Shown here: positions 1 through 5,210 of the stretch, in pieces
How positions within the stretch are numbered: the first letter of the stretch is position 1
Layout: each line of letters starts with the position of its first letter
DNA from: Flavobacteriales bacterium
GTDB taxonomy: Bacteria; Bacteroidota; Bacteroidia; Flavobacteriales; BACL11
DNA: 5,210 nt
Assembly (NCBI GenBank): GCA_002728175.1
Contig: PBVH01000030.1
Span: 1-5,210 of the forward strand
Reading direction: 5' to 3'
The notes under the pieces: model-generated
The model's database searches: none
What the model saw: only the letters and a program-made list of their open reading frames with translations
What the model was told of the DNA's origin: nothing
Made by a program: the position numbers and the translations under genes

Positions 1-120
1 GCTCCAGCAGAAGAAGCTCCAGCAGAGGAAGCTCCAGCAGAAGAAGCTCCAGCAGAAGAAGCTCCAGCAGAGGAAGCTCCAGCAGAGGAAGCTCCAGCAG
101 AGGAAGCTCCAGCAGAGGAA
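1..120 (+). repeat. Eight-unit 15-bp in-frame tandem repeat (APAEE minisatellite)
   Basis: There are eight exact-length 15-bp units with no indels, each encoding APAEE. They come in two forms that differ by one silent base in the first Glu codon: GAA in units 1, 3 and 4, and GAG in units 2, 5, 6, 7 and 8, giving the order A-B-A-A-B-B-B-B. The four identical B units at the end suggest recent duplication by slippage or unequal recombination. Each unit is 53-60% GC, against a background that looks well under 35%. The array begins at or before base 1, so the true copy number is at least eight. All six reading frames are open across it, so open frames here on the other strand mean nothing. Confidence 0.97.
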
Positions 121-141
121 GATTCTAAAGAAAAAGAGTAA
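1..141 (+). CDS. rpsP: 30S ribosomal protein S16, C-terminal tail only (partial, 5' end outside window)
   Basis: Reading from base 1 gives eight consecutive Ala-Pro-Ala-Glu-Glu units, then Asp-Ser-Lys-Glu-Lys-Glu and a TAA at 139-141. None of the folded S16 core is in the window, so the name rests on context. rimM starts 25 bp downstream, rpsP-rimM is a widely conserved pair, and S16 of Flavobacteriia and relatives commonly carries an acidic Ala/Pro/Glu-rich C-terminal extension. S16 binds 16S rRNA and is needed for 30S assembly; the tail is presumably disordered and strongly negative, which is unusual for a ribosomal protein. The tail is much more GC-rich than its surroundings because of the repeated Ala and Pro codons. 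Another protein ending in an Ala-Pro-Glu repeat is possible but less likely in this position. Confidence 0.77.
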   Translation, partial: APAEEAPAEEAPAEEAPAEEAPAEEAPAEEAPAEEAPAEEDSKEKE

Positions 142-166
142 GTCTAAAAAATCTATTCTTTTTTAA

Positions 167-685
167 ATGCATAAAAATAAACCCTTAATTATAGGGACTG
201 TTTCTAAATTGCATGGTTACAAAGGCAAAATCAAAATATATATTCAAAAAAAAATTAATTTTGATTTCAGTGTAATATCTTACCTTTTAATTAAAACTAA
301 TAACGATTTAGTCCCATACATTATCGAATATGCTAAGGTAATTAAAGAAAATATGTTGTTAGTTAAATTTGATGATATTAATAATGAGGAAGAAGCAAAA
401 AAAATTCTAAAAAAAGATGTCTATATATCCGAAAAATTTGTTGACGAAAAACAAATTGTTCAAAAAAATGAGTTAATTGGATATGATGTTATTGACAAAT
501 ATTTTGGTAAATTAGGAGTTATATCTTATATAAACGATCAAACATTTCAAAAATTAATCTTTGTTAAAAACAAATTAAATAAAGAATTTTGTGTTCCAAT
601 GCATGAAAATTTTATTAAAAAAATTAATCATAAAGATAAAACAATAGATGTAATAATTCCTGAAGAATTAATTAATTTAAACTGA
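167..685 (+). CDS. rimM: Ribosome maturation factor RimM
   Basis: This 172-residue protein has the normal RimM length and two-domain layout. The N-terminal RimM barrel carries G10 and HGYKGKIK (16-23), and an EEAKKILKKDVYI segment (75-87) closes the domain. The C-terminal PRC-barrel begins at ELIGYDVID (102-110) and ends with the typical pattern of P144, FI (149-150) and PEELINL (165-171). RimM binds S19 and 16S rRNA in the 30S head and assists late maturation of the small subunit in the cytoplasm. The start is fixed by a TAA at 164-166, directly before the ATG, and no Shine-Dalgarno is visible. It lies 25 bp after the S16 reading frame with no promoter or terminator seen between, so it is probably co-transcribed with rpsP. 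Its stop overlaps the convergent gene by 9 bp. The protein is Lys/Ile/Asn-rich, as expected at this base composition. Confidence 0.94.
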   Translation: MHKNKPLIIGTVSKLHGYKGKIKIYIQKKINFDFSVISYLLIKTNNDLVPYIIEYAKVIKENMLLVKFDDINNEEEAKKILKKDVYISEKFVDEKQIVQKNELIGYDVIDKYFGKLGVISYINDQTFQKLIFVKNKLNKEFCVPMHENFIKKINHKDKTIDVIIPEELINLN

Positions 686-691
686 TTCTTC
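662..691. other. Imperfect hairpin at the rimM / oxidoreductase convergent overlap
   Basis: GAAGAAT at 662-668 is the reverse complement of ATTCTTC at 685-691. With one G-U pair on the plus-strand RNA the stem extends to nine pairs around a 12-nt loop. It spans both stop codons and could act as a weak terminator or 3'-end stabiliser for either transcript. Neither side is followed by a run of T, so it is not a standard intrinsic terminator. Both genes end with Glu-Glu codons here, which alone could create the match. Confidence 0.2.
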
Positions 692-1999
692 TACAAAAGA
701 AATACCGAAATTTTCAAGCATATTTAAGATTGGAATATAAACTTCTTCAATTGTCGGTATTTGAACTCCTTTTAATTTAATTTTATTTTCTAAGATCAAT
801 TCTACAGCAATAGCTACAGGTAACCCTACAGTTTTAGCCATAGCAGTATATTTAGGTGTATCACCATAAACTACTAATGAAGAAGTTAATTTTTTTAATT
901 GATCTGATTGCATATACTCAAAGTAATGCTGCATTACAACCATATCTTTATCATTTTTTTCAAGTTTCCATTTATCTTTAAGTATGTCCTCTAAAATTTT
1001 TGCAGGACTAACATTACCATTTAAGACAGGAGTATCATCAAAAATACCCAGCCATTTCAACTTTTTAAATATTATTGATTCTGAAGTAAAATTGAATTCA
1101 TGACACAATTTTTCTTCAACAGACAAATTATTTTCAGGCAGGAAAGTATTTATAAACTTTCTATTAGTTAAATTTTTATAGTTTAAATTATAAGTGTCAT
1201 CAGTCATTCCTAGCTGAACAAAAACATTCCAAGCATCACAATAACCTTTTTTTCTTAAGGTTCCTCTCATTAAATTCTCAACACCCTCCAAACCATATGC
1301 ATCAATATAACTATTGGAATCTCTATTTGCGTATGCTTCAAAATCACCAGCATCTAAAATGGTAATTTTTTCTGTTTTTTTAAAAAGCTTTGTGTATGGA
1401 ATACATTTTAATAATCCTGATTCTAGATATTGAGCTGTTCCTTGACCTGCTAACACAACATTTCTAGGATTCCATGTAAACTTATAGTTCCAAGGATTAT
1501 TATCAAAATCTGGGTGAATTAAGCCACCACAAAAGGATTTGAAAGTTATTATTTTTCCTTTATTACTCTGTATTTCTTTAATAACTTTCATGGCTGACAT
1601 ATGATCAATTCCAGGATCAAGTCCCATCTCATTTAATAAAATTATATTTGATTTTTTAGCATCTTGATCCAAAGAAAGAATATCTTCCGATACATATGAA
1701 GCTGTGACCATGTTTTTCTTAAATGAGACACAGTCTTTTGCCACTAAATAATGCATATGAGCTGGAAGCATAGAAACTACTATGTCAGACAGTTTTATTA
1801 ACTCTATTCTTTCTTCGTTTATATTAATATTTAGTTTCCTAACTGTACAATTTTTATGATTTCCAATAGCTTTTTTTGCAGTTTCTAAGCAATAGTCAGC
1901 GATTATTACGTGCCAACTTTTTTGTTCAGCAGTATCTAATAAGTATTTTATTAAGCTAATTGCAGATCGACCTGCACCAATAACTAAAATATTTTTCAT
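677..1999 (-). CDS. Saccharopine reductase-like NAD(P)-dependent oxidoreductase (Saccharop_dh family)
   Basis: The protein has 440 residues. The N-terminal Rossmann fold opens with the nucleotide-binding loop GAGRSA (8-13). The family signature segments follow in order: MLPAHMH (77-83), NEMGLDPGIDHMSAM (123-137), FCGG (156-159), then NPWNYKFTWNPRNV (168-181), and a C-terminal catalytic/dimerisation domain runs to the end. These match fungal Lys9-type saccharopine reductase and its bacterial homologues, which form or cleave a C-N bond in amino-dicarboxylate compounds using NAD(P)H. In Bacteroidota the true substrate is uncertain: a lysine/saccharopine step and a carboxyspermidine-type reaction are both possible, and no pathway partner is in the window. 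The start is bounded by an in-frame stop at 2012-2014 on the minus strand. The gene is a single-gene minus-strand unit, divergent from the DUF423 gene and convergent on rimM. Family confidence is high, substrate confidence low. Confidence 0.9.
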   Translation of the reverse strand: MKNILVIGAGRSAISLIKYLLDTAEQKSWHVIIADYCLETAKKAIGNHKNCTVRKLNININEERIELIKLSDIVVSMLPAHMHYLVAKDCVSFKKNMVTASYVSEDILSLDQDAKKSNIILLNEMGLDPGIDHMSAMKVIKEIQSNKGKIITFKSFCGGLIHPDFDNNPWNYKFTWNPRNVVLAGQGTAQYLESGLLKCIPYTKLFKKTEKITILDAGDFEAYANRDSNSYIDAYGLEGVENLMRGTLRKKGYCDAWNVFVQLGMTDDTYNLNYKNLTNRKFINTFLPENNLSVEEKLCHEFNFTSESIIFKKLKWLGIFDDTPVLNGNVSPAKILEDILKDKWKLEKNDKDMVVMQHYFEYMQSDQLKKLTSSLVVYGDTPKYTAMAKTVGLPVAIAVELILENKIKLKGVQIPTIEEVYIPILNMLENFGISFVEESV

Positions 2000-2032
2000 A
2001 ATAGTGAATAATTAAAGATATAGCTAAAATAT

Positions 2033-2040
2033 TATTTTTG
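2033..2040 (+). promoter_or_regulatory. Possible -7 element for the DUF423 gene
   Basis: TATTTTTG fits the Bacteroidota -7 consensus TAnnTTTG exactly and lies in the 55-bp divergent gap, 14 bp before the ATG. The DUF423 gene follows an opposite-strand gene, so it needs a promoter here or inside that gene. No TTTG or TTG sits at the expected -33 distance, and such matches are common in AT-rich DNA, so support is limited. If used, the 5' leader would be only about 10 nt. Confidence 0.35.
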
Positions 2041-2054
2041 CTTGAAAAACAAAT

Positions 2055-2441
2055 ATGTCAACTAATAATATTATTAGAATTTCAATAACACTCATTATAA
2101 TTGCTATAGTACTAGGTGCATTTTCATCACACTACTTTAACAAAGTATTACTTGAAAAACAAATTAGTTCAATTAATATTGGCATAAGATACCAATTATT
2201 TCATTCACTTTCATTAATAGTAATTTGCCTCAACAAAAAAAAGTTCAATAAACATCTTAATAAAAGTTTATACTTAATGCTTTTAGGAACTATTTTTTTT
2301 TGTTTTTCAATCTATTTATTAAACTTTAATAGCTATGTTGAAATTCCTTTATTTGTTTTGGGACCCATAACACCAATTGGAGGAGTGTTATTAATATTTT
2401 CATGGATAGTTTTACTTTTTAGCATTAAAAAATTAAACTAA
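2055..2441 (+). CDS. DUF423 family small integral membrane protein (YgdD-like)
   Basis: This 128-residue hydrophobic protein has about four predicted membrane segments, near residues 8-24, 47-59, 70-89 and 107-124. It shows the DUF423 landmarks in order: LGAFSSH (20-26), a YQLFHSL segment (46-52) and GPITPIGG (103-110) followed by W117. These correspond to the family pattern of LGAFGAH, Y..fHal and a G.ITPiGG loop. Its length is usual for the family and it should sit in the inner membrane. The function of DUF423 proteins, including E. coli YgdD, is not established. The start is bounded by an in-frame TGA at 2043-2045, and there is no Shine-Dalgarno. It is divergent from the saccharopine reductase-like gene and 58 bp before pckA, which has its own promoter match. 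A T9 run at 2293-2301 lies in the coding sequence but the frame is intact. Confidence 0.9.
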   Translation: MSTNNIIRISITLIIIAIVLGAFSSHYFNKVLLEKQISSINIGIRYQLFHSLSLIVICLNKKKFNKHLNKSLYLMLLGTIFFCFSIYLLNFNSYVEIPLFVLGPITPIGGVLLIFSWIVLLFSIKKLN

Positions 2442-2445
2442 TTAA

Positions 2446-2475
2446 TTTGTTTAAATAGATTAATATTTACATTTG
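2446..2475 (+). promoter_or_regulatory. Bacteroidota-type sigma promoter for pckA
   Basis: TTTG at 2446-2449 (-33 element) and TACATTTG at 2468-2475 (-7 element, consensus TAnnTTTG) are separated by 18 bp, inside the spacing known for the primary sigma factor of Bacteroides and Flavobacterium. The pair lies wholly in the 58-bp gap between the DUF423 stop and the pckA start. It predicts transcription from about 2480-2483 and a leader of just under 20 nt, A-rich and without a Shine-Dalgarno. No operator or riboswitch is visible in so short a leader. Confidence 0.72.
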
Positions 2476-2499
2476 CATTAAGAATTAAAAAAACTTTTT

Positions 2500-4101
2500 A
2501 TGGCCGAAACAGGAAAGAGAGCTGAAAATGCTACAATAACTGAACTAGGAATACATAATTCAACAGTTTACTGGAATTTAACTTCAAAAGAGTTAGCAGA
2601 TATATCTTTAAAAAAAGGAGAAGCAACTAAAACATCTACCGGAGCGATTAATATAAATACTGGTGAATTCACTGGAAGATCTCCAATGGATAGATTTATA
2701 GTTAAAGATGAATTAACTAAAGATCCTGTTTGGTGGGGAGACATTAACCTATCATTTGATCAAAAAAAATTTGATAAACTACATAAAAAAATATTAAACT
2801 ACTTAAGTAACAAAGAAATATATGTTAGAGATGCATACGCATGTGCTGATGAAAGATATAGATTAAATATTAGAGTTGTGAATGAATATGCTTACAGTAA
2901 TATGTTTGCATATAACATGTTTCTTAGACCAACAACATCTGAAATCGAAAATTTTCAAGCTGAATGGCTAATTCTTAATGCTCCAGGTTTTCTAGCTGAT
3001 CCAAAAATAGATGGAACTAGACAACATAATTTTGCTATTTTAGATTTTTCTAAAAAAATTATCTTAATTGGAGGTACAGGCTATACCGGCGAAATAAAAA
3101 AAGGTATTTTTTCAGCATTAAATTTCATTTTACCATATGAAAAAAATGTTTTACCAATGCACTGCAGTGCTAATGTTGGAAAAAATAATGACACTGCAAT
3201 ATTTTTTGGACTTTCAGGTACTGGAAAGACAACTCTTTCTGCAGATCCAAAAAGAAATCTTATTGGTGACGATGAACATGGATGGTGTGGTGATACAGTT
3301 TTTAACTTTGAAGGAGGATGTTATGCCAAATGTATTGATTTATCAAAAGAAAATGAGCCAGATATTTACAATGCTATCAAAGATGGTGCTCTACTAGAAA
3401 ATATATCCTTTTTTCCAAATACAAATACTCCCAATTTCGAAGATGATTCTATTACACAAAACACAAGAGTTAGCTATCCCATTGATCATATAAAAAATAT
3501 TGCTAAACCATCACTTGCTAAGAATCCTAAAAATATTTTTTTCTTAACTGCCGATGCATTTGGAGTATTACCTCCAGTATCAAAATTAACAAGAGGACAA
3601 GCAATGTATCATTTTATTTCTGGTTATACTGCAAAAGTTGCAGGAACAGAAGCAGGTATAAATGAACCCCAAACTACGTTCTCTGCTTGCTTTGGAGCAC
3701 CGTTCATGCCACTACATCCAACTAAATATGCAGAAATGTTAGGTGAAAAAATGAAAGAAACAAACGCTAATGTATGGCTAATAAATACTGGTTGGTCTGG
3801 AGGTGAATATGGTACGGGAAAAAGAATTTCTTTAAAATATACCAGAGCAATGATATCAGCAATATTAAATAATGAAATTAAAGATGATGAATTTGAAACC
3901 CACAAAGTTTTTGGATTACGCATGCCAAAAAGTTGCCCTAATGTACCATCAGAAATTTTAAATCCAAAAAATACGTGGCATGATCAAATAAAATATGATA
4001 AAAAAGCAAATGAGTTAGCAAAAGCATTTGTTAAAAATTTTGATCAATTTATAGAATTTGCAAATTCGGAAATTACTGATGCTGCTCCTGTACCAAAATA
4101 A
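2500..4101 (+). CDS. pckA: Phosphoenolpyruvate carboxykinase (ATP)
   Basis: This is a complete 533-residue ATP-type PEPCK, near the usual 530-540. It converts oxaloacetate and ATP to phosphoenolpyruvate, CO2 and ADP in the cytoplasm, the first committed step of gluconeogenesis. All catalytic landmarks are present: the substrate-binding GRSPMDRF (59-66, R60 equivalent to E. coli R65); the metal ligands K201 and H221 (in MHCSANVG); the P-loop GLSGTGKTT (237-245, K243 equivalent to E. coli K254); the kinase-2 motif GDDEHGW (256-262, with D258 as metal ligand); NTR (321-323); and the conserved adenine-site region near the C-terminus, including NTGWSGGEYGTGKR. The start is bounded by an in-frame TAA at 2479-2481, and the -33/-7 promoter sits just upstream. 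rsmE follows after 15 bp, so read-through transcription into rsmE and DUF4159 is likely. No key residue is missing, so the enzyme should be active. Confidence 0.98.
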   Translation: MAETGKRAENATITELGIHNSTVYWNLTSKELADISLKKGEATKTSTGAININTGEFTGRSPMDRFIVKDELTKDPVWWGDINLSFDQKKFDKLHKKILNYLSNKEIYVRDAYACADERYRLNIRVVNEYAYSNMFAYNMFLRPTTSEIENFQAEWLILNAPGFLADPKIDGTRQHNFAILDFSKKIILIGGTGYTGEIKKGIFSALNFILPYEKNVLPMHCSANVGKNNDTAIFFGLSGTGKTTLSADPKRNLIGDDEHGWCGDTVFNFEGGCYAKCIDLSKENEPDIYNAIKDGALLENISFFPNTNTPNFEDDSITQNTRVSYPIDHIKNIAKPSLAKNPKNIFFLTADAFGVLPPVSKLTRGQAMYHFISGYTAKVAGTEAGINEPQTTFSACFGAPFMPLHPTKYAEMLGEKMKETNANVWLINTGWSGGEYGTGKRISLKYTRAMISAILNNEIKDDEFETHKVFGLRMPKSCPNVPSEILNPKNTWHDQIKYDKKANELAKAFVKNFDQFIEFANSEITDAAPVPK

Positions 4102-4116
4102 TTATACTAAGTTTTA

Positions 4117-4809
4117 ATGCAATTATTCTACATTGATAAAATAAGTGATGAAATTATTTTAAATAAATCTGAAAGTAAACACATTGTAAAAATATTAAGA
4201 AAAAAGAAAAATGATATAGTATTTTTTACTAATGGAAAAGGGTTTCTTTTTGAAGCAATTATTACTAAAGCTGATGTAAAAAACTGTATTTTAAAAGTTT
4301 TAAATAAAACTGCTAAAACAAAACAACGCAATTATCATTTACATATTGGAATTGCACCAACTAAAAATATAGAAAGATTCGAATGGTTTTTAGAAAAAGC
4401 AACGGAAATTGGTATAGATGAGATCACACCATTAATTTGCGAACGTTCTGAAAGAAAAATTATAAAATTAGAAAGGTTAAATAAAATTTTAATTTCAAGC
4501 ATTAAGCAATCTCTACAATATCAACTACCACAAATCAATAAAATGATATCTTTTAAAGATTTTGTAATAAAAGACTATGATCAAAAAAAATTAATAGCTC
4601 ATTGTGGCAATGACAAAAAACTACCTCTCACATCTTTAAAAAATAAAAAAAACTATTTAATACTAATTGGACCTGAGGGAGATTTTTCTGCTTCAGAAAT
4701 AAAGCTAGCAAAAGAAAATAATTATACACCTATTTCATTAGGTAAGAATAGATTAAGAACTGAAACAGCAGGTATCGTAGCAACAAATACAATAAACTTA
4801 TACAACTAG
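4117..4809 (+). CDS. rsmE: 16S rRNA (uracil(1498)-N3)-methyltransferase RsmE
   Basis: The 230-residue protein matches RsmE in length and motif order. An N-terminal PUA-like RNA-binding region carries H22 and IVKILR (23-28). The SPOUT methyltransferase domain follows, with EKATEIGI (93-100), ERSER (109-113), the KQSLQYQLPQI segment (130-140), and the knotted S-adenosylmethionine site GPEGDFS (185-191) plus LGKNRLRTETA (208-218). RsmE methylates N3 of U1498 (E. coli numbering) in 16S rRNA of the assembled 30S subunit, near the decoding centre. The more usual GPEGGF is GPEGDF here, a conservative-looking change. The start is bounded by a TAA at 4108-4110, and no Shine-Dalgarno is seen. It lies 15 bp after pckA with no promoter match between them, and its TAG is followed at once by the next gene's ATG, so it probably belongs to a pckA-rsmE-DUF4159 unit. 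Confidence 0.95.
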   Translation: MQLFYIDKISDEIILNKSESKHIVKILRKKKNDIVFFTNGKGFLFEAIITKADVKNCILKVLNKTAKTKQRNYHLHIGIAPTKNIERFEWFLEKATEIGIDEITPLICERSERKIIKLERLNKILISSIKQSLQYQLPQINKMISFKDFVIKDYDQKKLIAHCGNDKKLPLTSLKNKKNYLILIGPEGDFSASEIKLAKENNYTPISLGKNRLRTETAGIVATNTINLYN

Positions 4810-5210
4810 ATGAGATTAATTATTCTATTAATAACTATATTACCTTATCAAATTTACTGCCAAGGAACATTCCAAATTGCAGTACTAAAATATAATGGTG
4901 GAGGTGATTGGTATGCAAACCCAACATCATTAAAAAATTTAATATTATTTTGTAATGAAAATATTGGAACTAATATTGAAAATGAACCTGCAGTAATTGA
5001 AGCAAACAATTTAAATATTTTTAATTATCCATTTGTTCATGTAACTGGTCATGGAAATATTATTTTTGATCAAAATGAAATAGAAAATATTAGAAATTAT
5101 TTGTTGTCGGGAGGCTTTATACACATTGATGACAATTACGGTATGGATAAATATATAAGAAAAGAAATTGATAAAATTTTTCCAAATAATGATCTGTTAG
5201 AATTAAAAAA
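4810..5210 (+). CDS. DUF4159 domain protein with signal peptide (partial, 3' end outside window)
   Basis: The frame stays open from the ATG at 4810 to the window edge: 133 full codons, with no stop. Residues 1-17 or so form a short hydrophobic signal peptide (MRLIILLITILPYQIYC) with likely cleavage near Cys17-Gln18; this is not a good lipobox. The mature part begins like other Bacteroidota DUF4159 proteins: LKYNGGGDWYANPTSLKNL, then FNYPFVHVTGHGN (GHG at 80-82) and LLSGGFIHIDDNYGMD (98-113). The domain looks related to the class-I glutamine-amidotransferase-like/ThuA fold, but I see no clear catalytic triad in the visible part and its function is unknown. The export signal points to the periplasm or cell surface. 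It abuts rsmE with zero spacing (TAG then ATG, same frame), so it is almost certainly co-transcribed and probably translationally coupled. Confidence 0.9.
   Translation, partial: MRLIILLITILPYQIYCQGTFQIAVLKYNGGGDWYANPTSLKNLILFCNENIGTNIENEPAVIEANNLNIFNYPFVHVTGHGNIIFDQNEIENIRNYLLSGGFIHIDDNYGMDKYIRKEIDKIFPNNDLLELK

Noticed and set aside
1..120. Repeat array considered as a CRISPR array or non-coding satellite
   Set aside because: The units are contiguous 15-mers without spacers, all in frame, and run into a clean stop codon, so this is a protein-coding repeat.
246..254. A9 run in rimM (and the T9 run at 2293-2301 in the DUF423 gene) as programmed frameshift sites
   Set aside because: Both genes read through these runs in frame to full family length, and similar runs are expected at this base composition.
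2441..2464. Inverted pair of ATTAAT around the start of the DUF423-pckA gap, as a possible terminator or operator
   Set aside because: ATTAAT is its own reverse complement and is frequent in such AT-rich DNA; six AT pairs would not form a stable terminator and no T-tract follows.
3137..3397. 86-codon plus-strand open frame inside pckA
   Set aside because: It lies wholly within the catalytic core of pckA in another frame, and its translation has no recognisable domain; it is a shadow frame.
3624..3923. 99-codon minus-strand open frame inside pckA
   Set aside because: It is antisense to strongly conserved PckA sequence, with no promoter or recognisable domain; its openness follows from the codon constraints of pckA.
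4102..4116. Possible promoter or terminator between pckA and rsmE
   Set aside because: The 15-bp gap has no TAnnTTTG element and no inverted repeat, so co-transcription is the simpler reading.
4128..4331. 67-codon minus-strand open frame inside rsmE
   Set aside because: The Phe/Leu-rich product is what antisense of Lys/Asn-rich coding DNA gives, and it covers the conserved N-terminal region of RsmE.

Overview
The window is ordinary chromosomal core sequence from a very AT-rich bacterium, most likely a Bacteroidota member of the Flavobacteriales, perhaps a small-genome marine or host-associated lineage. The phylum call rests on four things: a ribosomal protein S16 tail made of Ala-Pro-Ala-Glu-Glu repeats beside rimM; a Bacteroidota-type promoter (TTTG, 18-bp spacer, TAnnTTTG) before pckA; no clear Shine-Dalgarno sequences before the starts; and an rsmE gene directly abutting a DUF4159 gene. 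The finer placement is inference.

Layout from left to right. Bases 1-141 are the 3' end of a gene read as rpsP, of which eight exact 15-bp repeat units and a short terminal tail are visible. rimM (167-685) follows 25 bp later on the same strand. It meets a convergent gene for a saccharopine reductase-like oxidoreductase (677-1999, minus strand), and the two coding ends overlap by 9 bp. A 55-bp divergent gap leads to a small DUF423 membrane protein (2055-2441). After a 58-bp gap carrying a strong promoter match comes a complete ATP-dependent phosphoenolpyruvate carboxykinase, pckA (2500-4101). rsmE (4117-4809) follows after 15 bp, and a secreted or exported DUF4159 protein starts on the next base (4810) and runs off the right edge.

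Functionally the window mixes ribosome genes (S16, the 30S maturation factor RimM, the 16S rRNA methyltransferase RsmE) with central metabolism (PckA, the first committed step of gluconeogenesis) and an amino-acid or polyamine-type oxidoreductase. There are probably three plus-strand transcription units: rpsP-rimM; DUF423, possibly reading on into pckA; and pckA-rsmE-DUF4159. The saccharopine reductase-like gene is alone on the minus strand. Every complete gene has an in-frame stop just upstream of its ATG, so the starts are well bounded.

No gap longer than about 60 bp lacks a gene. I see no mobile element, CRISPR array, tRNA, rRNA or defence-type gene, and no frameshifted gene. I found no evidence of a previously undescribed system. 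The most notable items are the GC-rich repeat tail of S16 and the well-formed pckA promoter.
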